Positions 7,474 to 17,424 are shown, counted from the stretch's first letter. The stretch: DNA of 64,000 nucleotides from Maribacter sp. 4G9 (GCF_002742265.1 NZ_MDGL01000168.1:1-64000); one strand, 5' to 3'. The notes: a model not told the origin generated them from the sequence alone. Program-made: numbers and translations.

Positions 7474-8724
7474 ATGGGCACATTAAGAGTATTGATCAAG
7501 AATCTTGGGCCAGGCTTGCTTTTTGCCAGCATGGCCATAGGCACCTCACATTTGGTACTTTCCACAAAGGCCGGGGCCCAATATGGTTGGGTCATGATTA
7601 TCCCCATCGTTTTGGCGAACGTGCTCAAATATCCCTTCTTTGAGTTTGGCGTACGCTATACCAGCATTACCAACAAGACCCTTATAGAAGGGTATTTGAA
7701 CCGCGGCAAGGGGTATTTATGGTTTTACGCGTTCATTACGCTCTTCTCCACATTTACCATATTGGCAGCACTTTATACGGTAACCGCGGGCCTTTTTATA
7801 AATCTTTTTAAAACACAGGGTGTTTCCATTAGCATGGTGGCCCTGGGCCTGTTTGTATTTATAAGTACGCTATTGATAGTGGGCAAATACAAATTTTTGG
7901 AAATAAGCCTGAAATTTGTGGTCAGTATTCTTTTTGTGGCCCTTATCGCTACCACGGCATTGGTGTTATTTAATGGAAGGACCGAAACCATCGATGGCTT
8001 TGAACCCACTCCTATTTTTAATGAAGTAGGGATTTTATTTTTAATAGGCCTGATGGGATGGATGCCTACCACGGTTGAAGCCTCAAGTTGGGTGAGCCTA
8101 TGGAGTATCGAAAAATGGAAGACCCAAGAAAAACCGAGTCTAAAGGAATCGCTCCAAGAATTCAATCTCGGATATTTTTTCACGGGCCTGCTCGCAATTT
8201 TTTTTATGCTCATTGGTTGGTTCACCTTGTACGGTACAAATACTCTATTAAGTGACAATTCAGTACAATTTGCTGACCAAGTCGTCCAATTGTTCACCAC
8301 CCATATTGGCCCTTGGGCCTATATTTTCATCGCCGTCTCCGCATTTGCCACGATGTTCAGTACGTGTATGACGGCCCATGATGCCGTAAGCCGTGTTAGT
8401 TTGGACATATTGGACCTGTTGTTTCCAAAGGAAACCACCCGCCAGACCAAACTGAATTTTGCGATAACGGTACTTGTCCTTGCCGTTGTAAATTATATGG
8501 TGATTTCGGTATTTTCGGCGAATATGGGGAATTTGGTGGCGCTTGCCACTTTTGTGTCCTTCGTGGTAGCTCCGATCATTGGGTATATGAATTTAAAAAA
8601 TGTAATGAGCGAGGATATCGATTCCCATTTGAGACCTGGTCAAGCTTTGCGCTTTCTTACCTACATGGGCATCATATTTCTTTCGCTCTTTTCGCTTTTT
8701 TATTTCTGGGTGATAATTTTTTAA
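7474..8724 (+). CDS. Nramp-related transporter lacking the canonical metal-binding motifs
   Basis: Protein of 416 residues, mostly membrane helices (about 11), with the Nramp start NLGPGLLFASMAIGTSH. In metal-transporting Nramps helix 1 has DPGN and helix 6 has MPH; here the equivalent sites read IGTS (22-25) and MPT (in LMGWMPTTVEAS, near 190-200). The fold is therefore Nramp-like, but the usual Mn/Fe-binding Asp, Asn and the second-site residues are missing. It could carry Mg2+, another cation or an organic substrate; the true substrate cannot be read. It follows the SanA-like gene closely and probably shares its transcript. Confidence 0.85.
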   Translation: MGTLRVLIKNLGPGLLFASMAIGTSHLVLSTKAGAQYGWVMIIPIVLANVLKYPFFEFGVRYTSITNKTLIEGYLNRGKGYLWFYAFITLFSTFTILAALYTVTAGLFINLFKTQGVSISMVALGLFVFISTLLIVGKYKFLEISLKFVVSILFVALIATTALVLFNGRTETIDGFEPTPIFNEVGILFLIGLMGWMPTTVEASSWVSLWSIEKWKTQEKPSLKESLQEFNLGYFFTGLLAIFFMLIGWFTLYGTNTLLSDNSVQFADQVVQLFTTHIGPWAYIFIAVSAFATMFSTCMTAHDAVSRVSLDILDLLFPKETTRQTKLNFAITVLVLAVVNYMVISVFSANMGNLVALATFVSFVVAPIIGYMNLKNVMSEDIDSHLRPGQALRFLTYMGIIFLSLFSLFYFWVIIF

Positions 8725-8819
8725 ACCTTCTCAAGCCCTTTAACCACGGGCACTCCAAGCTTATTTGCGATTGGCCATTGATTTTTAGACCTTTGTAACC
8801 GATAAATGCATAAGAAATC

Positions 8820-9011
8820 ATGAAGCTAATTTCCATCAGACGGAGAACAAAAAAAGAAAGAAGGTACACTAAAAAAATGGGTGTACTGTATACGGATGTA
8901 ACTTACATCAAAAAATATGCCCTTGGGTTTCCCTTTAAGACCCTGCACAAATACAGAGGTACCTATTACGGTAAAATAAAGGGATGTGAGGATTGTGTAC
9001 TGGCAAATTAG
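8820..9011 (+). CDS. Small basic conserved-looking protein of unknown function
   Basis: A 63-residue frame that starts with ATG and ends four bases before the convergent OmpA gene. The N-terminal third is strongly basic (RRRTKKERRYTKK), followed by GVLYTDVTYIKKYALG, a tyrosine-rich middle and a C-terminal GCEDC pair of cysteines. No signal peptide or membrane helix is seen. Its composition is protein-like and its stop fits neatly against the next gene, so it is likely real. I do not recognise a named family; nucleic-acid binding or metal binding by the CxxC are only possibilities. Confidence 0.5.
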   Translation: MKLISIRRRTKKERRYTKKMGVLYTDVTYIKKYALGFPFKTLHKYRGTYYGKIKGCEDCVLAN

Positions 9012-9014
9012 GCC

Positions 9015-10940
9015 TTAATTTATTACCACCTCGATTAATGTACGTTCGTTCTGTTTGTGAAGAAAATCCAAGCAATAAACCCCATTGGTACAATTGTTCT
9101 TGATGTTTTCCTCCCCATAACCAACGGATTCCAGAATAGCTTCTGAGGGTACGCCCTTGCTTACCAAATAATCACGTATAGCGTCCGATCTTTGCTGGGA
9201 CAGTTTTTGATTACTCGCATTGCTTCCCCTACTGTCCGTATGGGTCTCTATACGTAGCTTTACATCTGGAAAGTTTTGGACCGCTTCCACCACTTTGTTC
9301 AATTCCATGGTAATCTCTGAGGTCAAATTGCTATTCCCCTTGGGAAAATAGAACTTTTTAAGTTTTATGACCTTTTTGCCCTCGGTCTCCTCCACCAAGT
9401 CTTCCAACTGGAGCAGCCTGATGGTATATGGGCTTTTTTGGATGTCTTCCAATTCCTTACCGGTATACGATCTTGCATATGCGGAAAACACTCCTTTGCC
9501 CGCTTGGACAACAATTTCATCCTGCCAAGGTATTTCCACAGTAAAATCACCATTATCGGCACTATATAATTCCTTTAACAGGTTCCCTTGATTGTCCAAA
9601 AGTCTGATCTGTGCCTTTGCGATGCCCAAGTTGGTGGAGGCATCCACAACACTTCCCCGTAAGGCAAAAGTCTTAAGTCCGGGCATACGTTCCATCCTGA
9701 ACGCATAGATATCGTCACCACCCTTTCCACCGGGCCTATTGGAGGCCAAGTAGCCCACGTAAGTATCGTTCTCCTGTTTGATTATAAACCCAAAATCGTC
9801 TTCCTTGGAATTAATACCTTCACCTAGGTTGACTGGTACCCCGTATACATCCCGACTTTGAATTCGGGATTTATAAATGTCCATTCCACCAAGGCCGTAA
9901 AACACATCGGAAGAAAAATAGAGACTTCCTTCAAAAATAAAGGGAGCAATTTCGTTCCCTGGAGAGTTTATTCTTGGACCCAAATTAACGGGTGCGGACA
10001 TTACCTGCCCATTGTAAGTGGACACATAATAAAGATCGGTACCTCCGTAACTATCATCAAAATTGGCCGCAAAATAGAGTCTGTCCGTACCTTCATCAAA
10101 AAAAGGATAATAAAAGGAGGTACTTAGGTTCTTTAACAAAAACCTGAATTGCCCAGAATTATACAGCATGGCCATGGCCAGGGAATTTTTTCCATTCTCG
10201 TCATAGGTCAACTCTCCTTCTTCGGAATTTGACAGAATATAGAAAAGTCTTTCATTTTCTTCAGAATAGAAAGGAGTGGATTTATGGAATTTGGAATCGG
10301 GCACTTGGTCGAACAGGGCAACGACTCCGGTTTTTCCATTTTCACTAATGGCAACCTCATAAATATCCAAATAGGACTCCCCGGACGGTTCGTACAAACC
10401 TTTTGACTTGAGGGGCCTACTGCTACTGAACAAAAGCTTGTTCTTATAAAAAGCGGGCGAAAAATCGGTTTGCGGAGAATTTATGGGCAGATTGATAAGG
10501 TTTGCACCATTGGCATTCCTGTCGCCCATTTCCAAAATTTGAAAATTGAACTCCGCATTGTCCATCAATTCGTTGGCCAACACGGGAGATTTTGAGCGTA
10601 AAAATGTTTGTACCCTTTCCTTATTGGATGTTTTGGACAAGCTCTGCAACAATTGATTGAATTGAAGCACGGTCATAATGGAGTCGTTCTTGTTTATCTC
10701 CTGATAGATTTCCGATGCATTTTTATAATTCCCTACCTTAAAATACGCATCGGCCAAATTCAACAATTGCGAATTGGTCAAGGACCCCTTTTGTTGTTCT
10801 TTTTGGTATTCCGCTATCGCCTTTTGGTATTCATATCCATAGAAATAATTATCGCCCTTGGAGCTTTTGCCCTGAGAAAACAAAAAGCCGGGTAGGGCAA
10901 ATAACAAGAAAATATATGTTGTAACCTTCATATTCTTCAT
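9015..10940 (-). CDS. OmpA-family protein with TPR and PD40 repeats (PorE-like)
   Basis: Protein of 641 residues from ATG at 10940, one base after the PorP/SprF stop; a much longer frame exists upstream but would overlap that gene. It has a signal peptide (about 1-23, FLFSQ), TPR-like helices (25-120), WD40-like PD40 propeller repeats (about 130-400; SYLDIYEV, GGTDLYYVS, GGMDIYKS, GGDDIYAF), a carboxypeptidase-regulatory-like fold (about 410-510) and a C-terminal OmpA domain with THTDSRGSNASNQKLSQQRS. The same layout occurs in PorE of the T9SS and in OmpA proteins coded next to SprB-type adhesins. The OmpA domain should hold the complex to peptidoglycan. It is the last gene of the adhesin-PorP-OmpA set. 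Confidence 0.9.
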   Translation of the reverse strand: MKNMKVTTYIFLLFALPGFLFSQGKSSKGDNYFYGYEYQKAIAEYQKEQQKGSLTNSQLLNLADAYFKVGNYKNASEIYQEINKNDSIMTVLQFNQLLQSLSKTSNKERVQTFLRSKSPVLANELMDNAEFNFQILEMGDRNANGANLINLPINSPQTDFSPAFYKNKLLFSSSRPLKSKGLYEPSGESYLDIYEVAISENGKTGVVALFDQVPDSKFHKSTPFYSEENERLFYILSNSEEGELTYDENGKNSLAMAMLYNSGQFRFLLKNLSTSFYYPFFDEGTDRLYFAANFDDSYGGTDLYYVSTYNGQVMSAPVNLGPRINSPGNEIAPFIFEGSLYFSSDVFYGLGGMDIYKSRIQSRDVYGVPVNLGEGINSKEDDFGFIIKQENDTYVGYLASNRPGGKGGDDIYAFRMERMPGLKTFALRGSVVDASTNLGIAKAQIRLLDNQGNLLKELYSADNGDFTVEIPWQDEIVVQAGKGVFSAYARSYTGKELEDIQKSPYTIRLLQLEDLVEETEGKKVIKLKKFYFPKGNSNLTSEITMELNKVVEAVQNFPDVKLRIETHTDSRGSNASNQKLSQQRSDAIRDYLVSKGVPSEAILESVGYGEENIKNNCTNGVYCLDFLHKQNERTLIEVVIN

Positions 10941-10941
10941 A

Positions 10942-11928
10942 TTAGAAAAATCTTGGAGAATCAATTTGTTTGGGTTTGCCCTTGGCACCTTTCGATTCCT
11001 TATCGGCGGAGCCACCAGAACCTCTTCCCAGATAGAACTTAAGAATGACCTCGTGGGAACCGCTGTTGAACTCCCCCAAAGGATTGGTATTGTAATCGTA
11101 CGAATATCCAATAAATGTACCATTGGAAATTTGGAAGCCTGCCAAGCCACTGAACGCATTGTCCACCCGATACGAAGCGCCCACGGTGAGTACATCACTT
11201 ATTAGGAAATTGGTGGAAATATTGATGTTCACCGGAGCTCCGGACAAGGTATTGACCAAAAATGCCGGTTTAAATTTGAGTCCGTCCGAAAGGTCAAAAA
11301 CATAGCCCCCAATAAAGTTGAACTGTAGCTTGTCCTCTACGATGGAGGCTACATCGTCATTATAAATGCCCTCCGTTAGAAAATTGGGCACCGATGCTCC
11401 CAAATACCATTGATCCGCATACATGAACAGACCGGCCCCAATGGTAGGATAAAATCTGGTTATTTGCTCCTGATTTAAAGGTTCACCGGGGTTTTCAAAG
11501 GTTCCTTTGGAAAAATCGACATTCAGAAAGGAGCCGCCCGCATCCATTCCAAAAGACAATTTTGTCTCGTCCGATAGATTTACCTGATAGGAATAGGATA
11601 GGTCCGCATAGGTCTGGGTCACTGGTCCGATCTGGTCATTGACCACGTTGAATCCCAGCCCCATCGTTTCGTTGCTCAATGGAAGGTTCGTACCAATCCT
11701 GATCGTTCGAGGTGCTCCGGGAATATCGATCCATTGTGCGCGATACAAGGCAGCTATTTCCGGTGTTTCAACGGTTCCCACATACGCAGGATTGAAACTC
11801 CCAATGTTATACATATACTGGGTGTATTGTGGTTCCTTTTGACCAAAAACCGTATTTGAAACGAGAAATACACCTAGGACGAACCCAAGGATACTACCGA
11901 ATGTTGCTCTGTTCTTTAGGTATTCCAT
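10942..11928 (-). CDS. PorP/SprF-family T9SS outer-membrane protein
   Basis: Protein of 328 residues with a signal peptide (about 1-29, ending VFGQ). It shows the PorP/SprF pattern: QEPQYTQYM-type start (here KEPQYTQYMYN), FNPAYVGT, ALYRAQWIDIPGAP, then beta-strand repeats and FIGYSYDYNTNPLGEFNSGSHE near the C-terminus. SprF of Flavobacterium johnsoniae is needed to secrete and place SprB, and its gene lies beside sprB; here the gene sits six bases after the giant adhesin, so this is the probable dedicated partner of that protein. The short KESKGAKGKPK tail is basic and low complexity. Confidence 0.93.
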   Translation of the reverse strand: MEYLKNRATFGSILGFVLGVFLVSNTVFGQKEPQYTQYMYNIGSFNPAYVGTVETPEIAALYRAQWIDIPGAPRTIRIGTNLPLSNETMGLGFNVVNDQIGPVTQTYADLSYSYQVNLSDETKLSFGMDAGGSFLNVDFSKGTFENPGEPLNQEQITRFYPTIGAGLFMYADQWYLGASVPNFLTEGIYNDDVASIVEDKLQFNFIGGYVFDLSDGLKFKPAFLVNTLSGAPVNINISTNFLISDVLTVGASYRVDNAFSGLAGFQISNGTFIGYSYDYNTNPLGEFNSGSHEVILKFYLGRGSGGSADKESKGAKGKPKQIDSPRFF

Positions 11929-11934
11929 TGCAAT

Positions 11935-14900
11935 CTATCTAATTAATTGGATCCAACCTTTGTCCGTCTGACTTTCCATGGGACCAAGGGCATCCATCAA
12001 AGTATATTCCAGTATGTAGAAATACGTCCCCTTGGGCACTTCCTTGCCCTTATAAGTTCCGTCCCATACATCCGCAACGGATTGGGTTCCATTTGGCACC
12101 GTATCCGCCCCCTCATAAACGGTATTTCCATACCGGTCCACAATCGAAATGGTATATTGGATTCCAAATTGCTCCTGTGTCTGCTGGTCTATTAAATTTA
12201 TTCGTAATTTATCATTCGTATTATCCCCATTCGGTGAAAACTGATTGAATAGGAAACCGGGGTCAGCGGATGTCCGTTCGTTTATGGTGATTTCTATCGT
12301 ACTTTGATTGTTGGTGGCATCCTTACTGTCCCTTGGCGACGAACGGTCTATGATGGCCGTATTCCTGAAACTTCCGACGGCAGTGACCCTTCCTATAATC
12401 TGCAGTTCAACCGCATTTTCCTCACCGGCCTGCAATGAAGGTATTACCCAAATACCAGTTTCTTCGGTATAGACACCGATGCTTGCAATACTGGATACAT
12501 ACTCGAAAAGTGGCTCTTTACCCGCTTCTATACTGTCCCTAACAATGATATTTTCAATTGCTTCCGCAAAGTCCGATGCATTGGTAAGATTGCTTACCTT
12601 GATGGTAAAAGTAATCTGTTCTCCCACTAAAGGTGTTGCCTTGTCCACTGTTTTCTCCACCACCAGCTCGATACCTTCCGGTACCTCTGTTTCTATGGTG
12701 ACCGTGGCCGTATCATTGGCAGGGTTATCATCAAAGGGCGTTGATTCAAGCAATTCCGCCGTATTGGTATAGGTTCCATCTTCAAGGACTACCACGGTAA
12801 TTTCCAATGTTGCAGATTCCAAAGCGGGTAGGTTTTCCAATGCCCACTGCCCCAAAATTTCATCATACGTGCCCAAAGACGCCGTATGGGAAATATACTC
12901 GAACCCTGTCTCGATAAAGTCTCCAATGACGGCTTGGTTTACCGGCTTATCCGTTAGGTTTCGTACCGTAACGGTAAACACGACCTCATCGCCGGGAGCG
13001 GCCTGTTCAGTATTGGCAGTTTTGGTAATTTCCAAATCTACAGGACAGTCTATACTGGAATTATTCGGTATACAGGCATTCTCATTGGCGGGATCTTGTT
13101 GGTCGTTGACATCATCGCCATCGGCATCATCCGTATTGGAATCCAGAGCATCGATAATACCATCGCCATCCTCATCCAAGGGATTTTGAACATCGGGACC
13201 AACTTCCTCTCCATCTAATATTCCATCGCCATCGGTATCGGGATTGTTTGGATCTAGATTCAGGGCATTTTCCTCTCCTGTCAACAATCCGTCGTTATCA
13301 TCATCCACATTACAGTCGCTAACGGTAATTACCACATCTACTGAGATATCGGTACAGGGTGCCGTGGCTACATTGGTGGTATAAGTGAAAGTATATGGGC
13401 CGTTGGGTACCCCTTCAAAATCCACTTCATTATCGACATTTATGGTCAAGGTGTTGCCATTGGTGGACCATGTTCCGGTACTTGCCCCTATCAAACGGCT
13501 ATCCAAATCTACGACCGTATTGCCAAAAGCGGCAATGCTACAGGCTACACCATTGATAACCGTACCAGTTGTAGGTTCGTTACCAATAGTTGCAATCACT
13601 TCTACTCGTTCAGATATACATCCATTGGAAATAGCTTCAACATAAAAACTTATGGTAGACGATATATTTGGAGTAGTGAAATTTTCACCTGCTCCTATAG
13701 AAGCACCTCCTGTGGGAGAAGTATACCAATTTAAAGATGCTCCTCCACTGGCCTCGGCCGAAAGTACAACCGTACCAGGACCGCAAGCTTCCCCATTGGT
13801 AACTTCTACAATTTCCGGAATTATATTTAGAGTAAGTTGTACTTCAATCGTTCCACTGGCACAGTCATCGGCAAAATTATTAGGTGTACCGTTATCGTCC
13901 AAAAAGAAACCAAAATAAGAACCTTCTAAGGTGGGATTGTCAACCTCGGCCGGCAACAAATACGCATTTTCGTTCAACGGATCGTTACTCGTACTCCAAA
14001 CCAACCTCGTGGCACCTACGCGCCCTGCTGGAGGTGCAGTATTTGTATAGTCATTCAAGCTTGAAATGGTGGTATTCTGAAATATAGGTGTCGTACCTGT
14101 TGTCGATACCACGCCACAGAAGGTTGTTTCTAGGCTAGTATCCAATTCAGGAGCCGCTACACAATTATCGTCGTCATTGATGGTTCCTATCGCCGTACCC
14201 CCATTTGCACGCTGAACTCCATTAGTGGGCAAGCCCAATTGAACCGTAAAGGTTTCACTAACTTCCAATATTTGATCATTGACCAAGTCAACAGTAATCG
14301 TTTCCATTTCTCCAGCAGTACCCGTAAAGGTGAGGTTACCGACAGATCCCGTGTAATCAACTCCGCCCCCCGTTGCCGTACCGTCCGATATGGTATAGAA
14401 AACGTTAGTACCCCCAGCTACGGCAATATCCAGTTCTACTTCAAACACCATTTCACCCGATGCAACATTCTCATTGGCCGTTACATCAAAGATGGTAAGA
14501 CTTGCTTGATCATTGTCGGCAATATTGACCGTAGCAGTAGCGGTTCCCAAATCATAGGCCGCACTGGGCTGAAGTGTTAGCACAACCGTTTCCGTTCCTT
14601 CCTGTATGGCATCATTGATGGGCGTTATAGCCACTGTGGCCGTTTGTTGATTATTAGGAATTGTAACACTATTTGGTATGCCGGTATAATCGCTACCTTC
14701 TGTACCGCTGCCGCCAATGGTGTAATTGACAACTATCCCCGCACCTGAATTATTTACTTGATTTAAGCTAATGGTAAATAAACCGCCATTGGAACCTGTA
14801 TTGGTTTCGGCGGCCGCGTTGTCCGTAGCGGCTATGGAAGCTGTAAAGGTATCATCATCCAAGATGGTAACAATATCAGAACCAGGAGTGCCAATTGTAT

Positions 14901-16386
14901 AAGCTGAACTACTTACACTGTTCAGGGTTAAAACCACCGTTTCATCCCCCTCCACTAAAATATCATCGACAGGTGTTATTAGGATGTTCTCCGTACCATC
15001 ATTGACGGGAAAAGTTATAACTCCACTGGTGCCACTTACCGTATAATCCTGACCGGCACCTGATGCCGTGGCACTACCGGAAAGCGTGTAATTTACAGTA
15101 AGGGGTCCTCCAGTTGTATTTGGCGAACTTAAGGAAACCTCAAAGCGGCCCCTATTGCCCCCTCCTCCACCATCTTCATCCGTGGTTGGCTTACCTGTGA
15201 TGACCGTGACTTGTCCTACATCGTCATTTAAAATTGTACCCACGGCGGTATCGGAATCATCCACAAGTCCCGTGGATGCAGATAATTCCACCGTAAAAGT
15301 CTCATCACCTTCCAGTATGTTATCGTTAAGGGAGGAAACATTAAAAAACCTTGTTTCACCTGCTGTCCCATTAAACTGTAATGCATTTATACCAGTTAAT
15401 GGGGTATTGGCGTAGTCTTCAGGAAAAACTAATGGAGAATCACCTCCTTGGGCAGTACCGTCCACGAAATCTACATCTACCGTAAAAGGATTTAGAACTG
15501 CATTATTCAAGGTTACCGTGAACTGCATCGATAAACCTTCAGTTTGAGAAACATCGCTTATAGTCAAAATTGCGGCATCGTCATCATTATTTGTGGCATT
15601 TATTACCTGATTTGGAACGAGATCAAAATTATCATCACTTAAGCCGTCATTAACACTAATGGTAACAGTATAGGGTTGTGCACCATCCGTAATGGCATCG
15701 TTGGCTCCTGTTACGGTCACGTTTTGAGCCACATTATAATTTCCGGGAGAAAATGTCAAAGCTGCAGGCGAAACAGTAGCCTCGCCAGTATCGGAAGAGC
15801 TTATATTTAAAACGACATTGGAGGTTGGTTGTGCATTTAAAACCACGGAAAAACTATCGGCTACATTGGGTTCTGATGTAACTGTAGTTCCCCCTGTTTG
15901 ATTTATGGTAAAGCCAGCAAAATCATCGTCAGCAATAATCAGGGTTGCTGTAGCGGCACCTGCATTAATCGTATAGTTCTGCCCAGCTCCTATATCGGCA
16001 GGTTCTATATCCACCTTCAAAGTCTCATCACCTTCAATTATGGCATCATCAAGTATTTCGATTGCGATATCCACAAAATTACTCAGGGCCGGAATTGTTA
16101 CTACTCCTGGAACAGGTGTCCTATCAACGTTTGATTGTGCTGATGAATTGGGTTGGTCTACTATAAGGCTTACTTCTCTCGATGTTAAAGGAAGTATTGT
16201 TCCAGTAAGTGTTATTCGGAAAACGCCTATATTCCCTACATCACTACCATTGATTTCCGCTGCATCGGCATCGACTACAGTGATACTTGCAACATCCTGG
16301 GCGAATATTTGTGAGGAAAATAAAATGGAGAGGAGGAAAACAAAACCTTTCAGGTTAATCCACTTGAAGTTATTTTTCAATTTCAT
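11935..16386 (-). CDS. Giant SprB-like surface adhesin with Calx-beta and DUF11 repeats and T9SS type B signal
   Basis: Protein of 1483 residues from ATG at 16386 (signal peptide about 1-30, SSQIFAQ); a start 33 bases upstream is possible but less likely. The N-terminal half has about six Calx-beta type repeats ending in DDD-like motifs (LIIADDD, TILNDD, TILDDD, NIADND, TINDDD). Then come an Ig-like region (about 800-1000), an Asp-rich thrombospondin type 3-like calcium-binding stretch (DDDNDGLLTGEE, DTDGDGILDGEE, DEDGDGIIDALD), two DUF11 repeats (LEITKTANTEQAAPGD and LVVEKTVDKATPLVGE) and a gliding-associated C-terminal domain (FLFNQFSPNGDNTNDKL, WDGTYKGKEVPKGTYFYI). That domain sends proteins out through the T9SS and is typical of SprB. 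Likely role: calcium-stiffened surface filament for attachment or gliding. Confidence 0.9.
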   Translation of the reverse strand: MKLKNNFKWINLKGFVFLLSILFSSQIFAQDVASITVVDADAAEINGSDVGNIGVFRITLTGTILPLTSREVSLIVDQPNSSAQSNVDRTPVPGVVTIPALSNFVDIAIEILDDAIIEGDETLKVDIEPADIGAGQNYTINAGAATATLIIADDDFAGFTINQTGGTTVTSEPNVADSFSVVLNAQPTSNVVLNISSSDTGEATVSPAALTFSPGNYNVAQNVTVTGANDAITDGAQPYTVTISVNDGLSDDNFDLVPNQVINATNNDDDAAILTISDVSQTEGLSMQFTVTLNNAVLNPFTVDVDFVDGTAQGGDSPLVFPEDYANTPLTGINALQFNGTAGETRFFNVSSLNDNILEGDETFTVELSASTGLVDDSDTAVGTILNDDVGQVTVITGKPTTDEDGGGGGNRGRFEVSLSSPNTTGGPLTVNYTLSGSATASGAGQDYTVSGTSGVITFPVNDGTENILITPVDDILVEGDETVVLTLNSVSSSAYTIGTPGSDIVTILDDDTFTASIAATDNAAAETNTGSNGGLFTISLNQVNNSGAGIVVNYTIGGSGTEGSDYTGIPNSVTIPNNQQTATVAITPINDAIQEGTETVVLTLQPSAAYDLGTATATVNIADNDQASLTIFDVTANENVASGEMVFEVELDIAVAGGTNVFYTISDGTATGGGVDYTGSVGNLTFTGTAGEMETITVDLVNDQILEVSETFTVQLGLPTNGVQRANGGTAIGTINDDDNCVAAPELDTSLETTFCGVVSTTGTTPIFQNTTISSLNDYTNTAPPAGRVGATRLVWSTSNDPLNENAYLLPAEVDNPTLEGSYFGFFLDDNGTPNNFADDCASGTIEVQLTLNIIPEIVEVTNGEACGPGTVVLSAEASGGASLNWYTSPTGGASIGAGENFTTPNISSTISFYVEAISNGCISERVEVIATIGNEPTTGTVINGVACSIAAFGNTVVDLDSRLIGASTGTWSTNGNTLTINVDNEVDFEGVPNGPYTFTYTTNVATAPCTDISVDVVITVSDCNVDDDNDGLLTGEENALNLDPNNPDTDGDGILDGEEVGPDVQNPLDEDGDGIIDALDSNTDDADGDDVNDQQDPANENACIPNNSSIDCPVDLEITKTANTEQAAPGDEVVFTVTVRNLTDKPVNQAVIGDFIETGFEYISHTASLGTYDEILGQWALENLPALESATLEITVVVLEDGTYTNTAELLESTPFDDNPANDTATVTIETEVPEGIELVVEKTVDKATPLVGEQITFTIKVSNLTNASDFAEAIENIIVRDSIEAGKEPLFEYVSSIASIGVYTEETGIWVIPSLQAGEENAVELQIIGRVTAVGSFRNTAIIDRSSPRDSKDATNNQSTIEITINERTSADPGFLFNQFSPNGDNTNDKLRINLIDQQTQEQFGIQYTISIVDRYGNTVYEGADTVPNGTQSVADVWDGTYKGKEVPKGTYFYILEYTLMDALGPMESQTDKGWIQLIR

Positions 16387-16539
16387 AGCGTTTCTTTTAA
16401 ACACTAGGCAGTGTTCCAAAATGCCCAGTTCAACATAAAAACAGAAGCCAATATTACCAAAAAAATGAGCCTAAACCGTTAATTAACAGATTAAACAGCC
16501 ATTTTCTTGATAAACTACCCTTTTATAAGAAATATATGG

Positions 16540-17424
16540 CTACTCCAATTCTGGACTTTGGGTTTCAACCGAACCATCAATTTTCTTGACCAAGCCCTGA
16601 AGCACCTTTCCCGGACCTATTTCCGTAAAGACCGTCGCACCATCTGCGATCATCTGTTGTACGCTTTGTGTCCACTTTACGGGAGCGGTCAACTGGGAAA
16701 TGAGGTTTTTCTTGATTTCGTCAGCATTGGTTACCGCAGTGGTCGTTACGTTTTGATAGATGGGACAACTAGGGGCGGCAAAATTCGTACCTTCAATGGC
16801 ACTGGCCAATTCTTCCCTGGCAGGTTCCATCAAAGGTGAATGGAAAGCCCCTCCCACGGGCAAAACAAGCGCTCTTCTAGCACCGGCCTCCTTTAATTTT
16901 TCACAGGCCAAATCTACAGCGGCCACTTCTCCTGAAATTACCAATTGTCCGGGACAATTATAATTTGCGGCAACCACAATACCTGGGGTTTCGGAACATA
17001 TTTTTTCTACGATAACATCTTCCAGGCCTAATACCGCAGCCATGGTACTTTGTTGCATTTCACATGCCTTTTGCATGGCCAAAGCCCGCTTGGACACCAA
17101 TTGAAGCCCGTCCTCAAAATTTAACGTACCATTGGCCACCAAGGCGCTAAACTCTCCAAGGGAATGGCCTGCTACCATATCGGGCTTAAAACTATCGCCC
17201 AGTACCTGGCTTAAAATAACGGAATGTAAAAAAATGGCGGGTTGGGTAATCTTGGTTTCCTTTAATCCTTCAGCAGTACCGTGAAACATCGTTTCTGTTA
17301 TGGAAAAACCAAGAATTTCGTTGGCTTGCTCGAACAGTTTTTTGGCAACGGGATACTTTTCATACAAATCCAATCCAATACCCACAAACTGAGCACCCTG
17401 TCCGGGAAATATGTAAGCGTTCAT
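16540..17424 (-). CDS. fabD: Malonyl-CoA:ACP transacylase
   Basis: Protein of 294 residues starting with MNAYIFPGQGAQFVG at 17424. It moves the malonyl group from CoA to acyl carrier protein for fatty acid synthesis in the cytoplasm. The nucleophile Ser88 is in GHSLGE, the catalytic His195 in GGAFHSPLM, and the Gln of the PGQGAQ loop is present. Length is normal. It lies 68 bases after the gamma-carbonic anhydrase gene on the same strand; a TAnnTTTG-type box (TACTTTTG, 17445-17452 on the minus strand) could give it its own promoter. Confidence 0.96.
   Translation of the reverse strand: MNAYIFPGQGAQFVGIGLDLYEKYPVAKKLFEQANEILGFSITETMFHGTAEGLKETKITQPAIFLHSVILSQVLGDSFKPDMVAGHSLGEFSALVANGTLNFEDGLQLVSKRALAMQKACEMQQSTMAAVLGLEDVIVEKICSETPGIVVAANYNCPGQLVISGEVAAVDLACEKLKEAGARRALVLPVGGAFHSPLMEPAREELASAIEGTNFAAPSCPIYQNVTTTAVTNADEIKKNLISQLTAPVKWTQSVQQMIADGATVFTEIGPGKVLQGLVKKIDGSVETQSPELE

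Noticed and set aside
10941-11198. Long N-terminal extension of the OmpA/PD40 gene
   Set aside because: It would overlap the PorP/SprF gene; ATG at 10940 gives a clean signal peptide and one-base spacing.
12990-13320. Asp-rich stretch of the adhesin as EF-hand domains or a DNA tandem repeat
   Set aside because: The DxDxDG spacing fits thrombospondin type 3-like calcium repeats within the protein; the DNA itself is not a clean tandem repeat.
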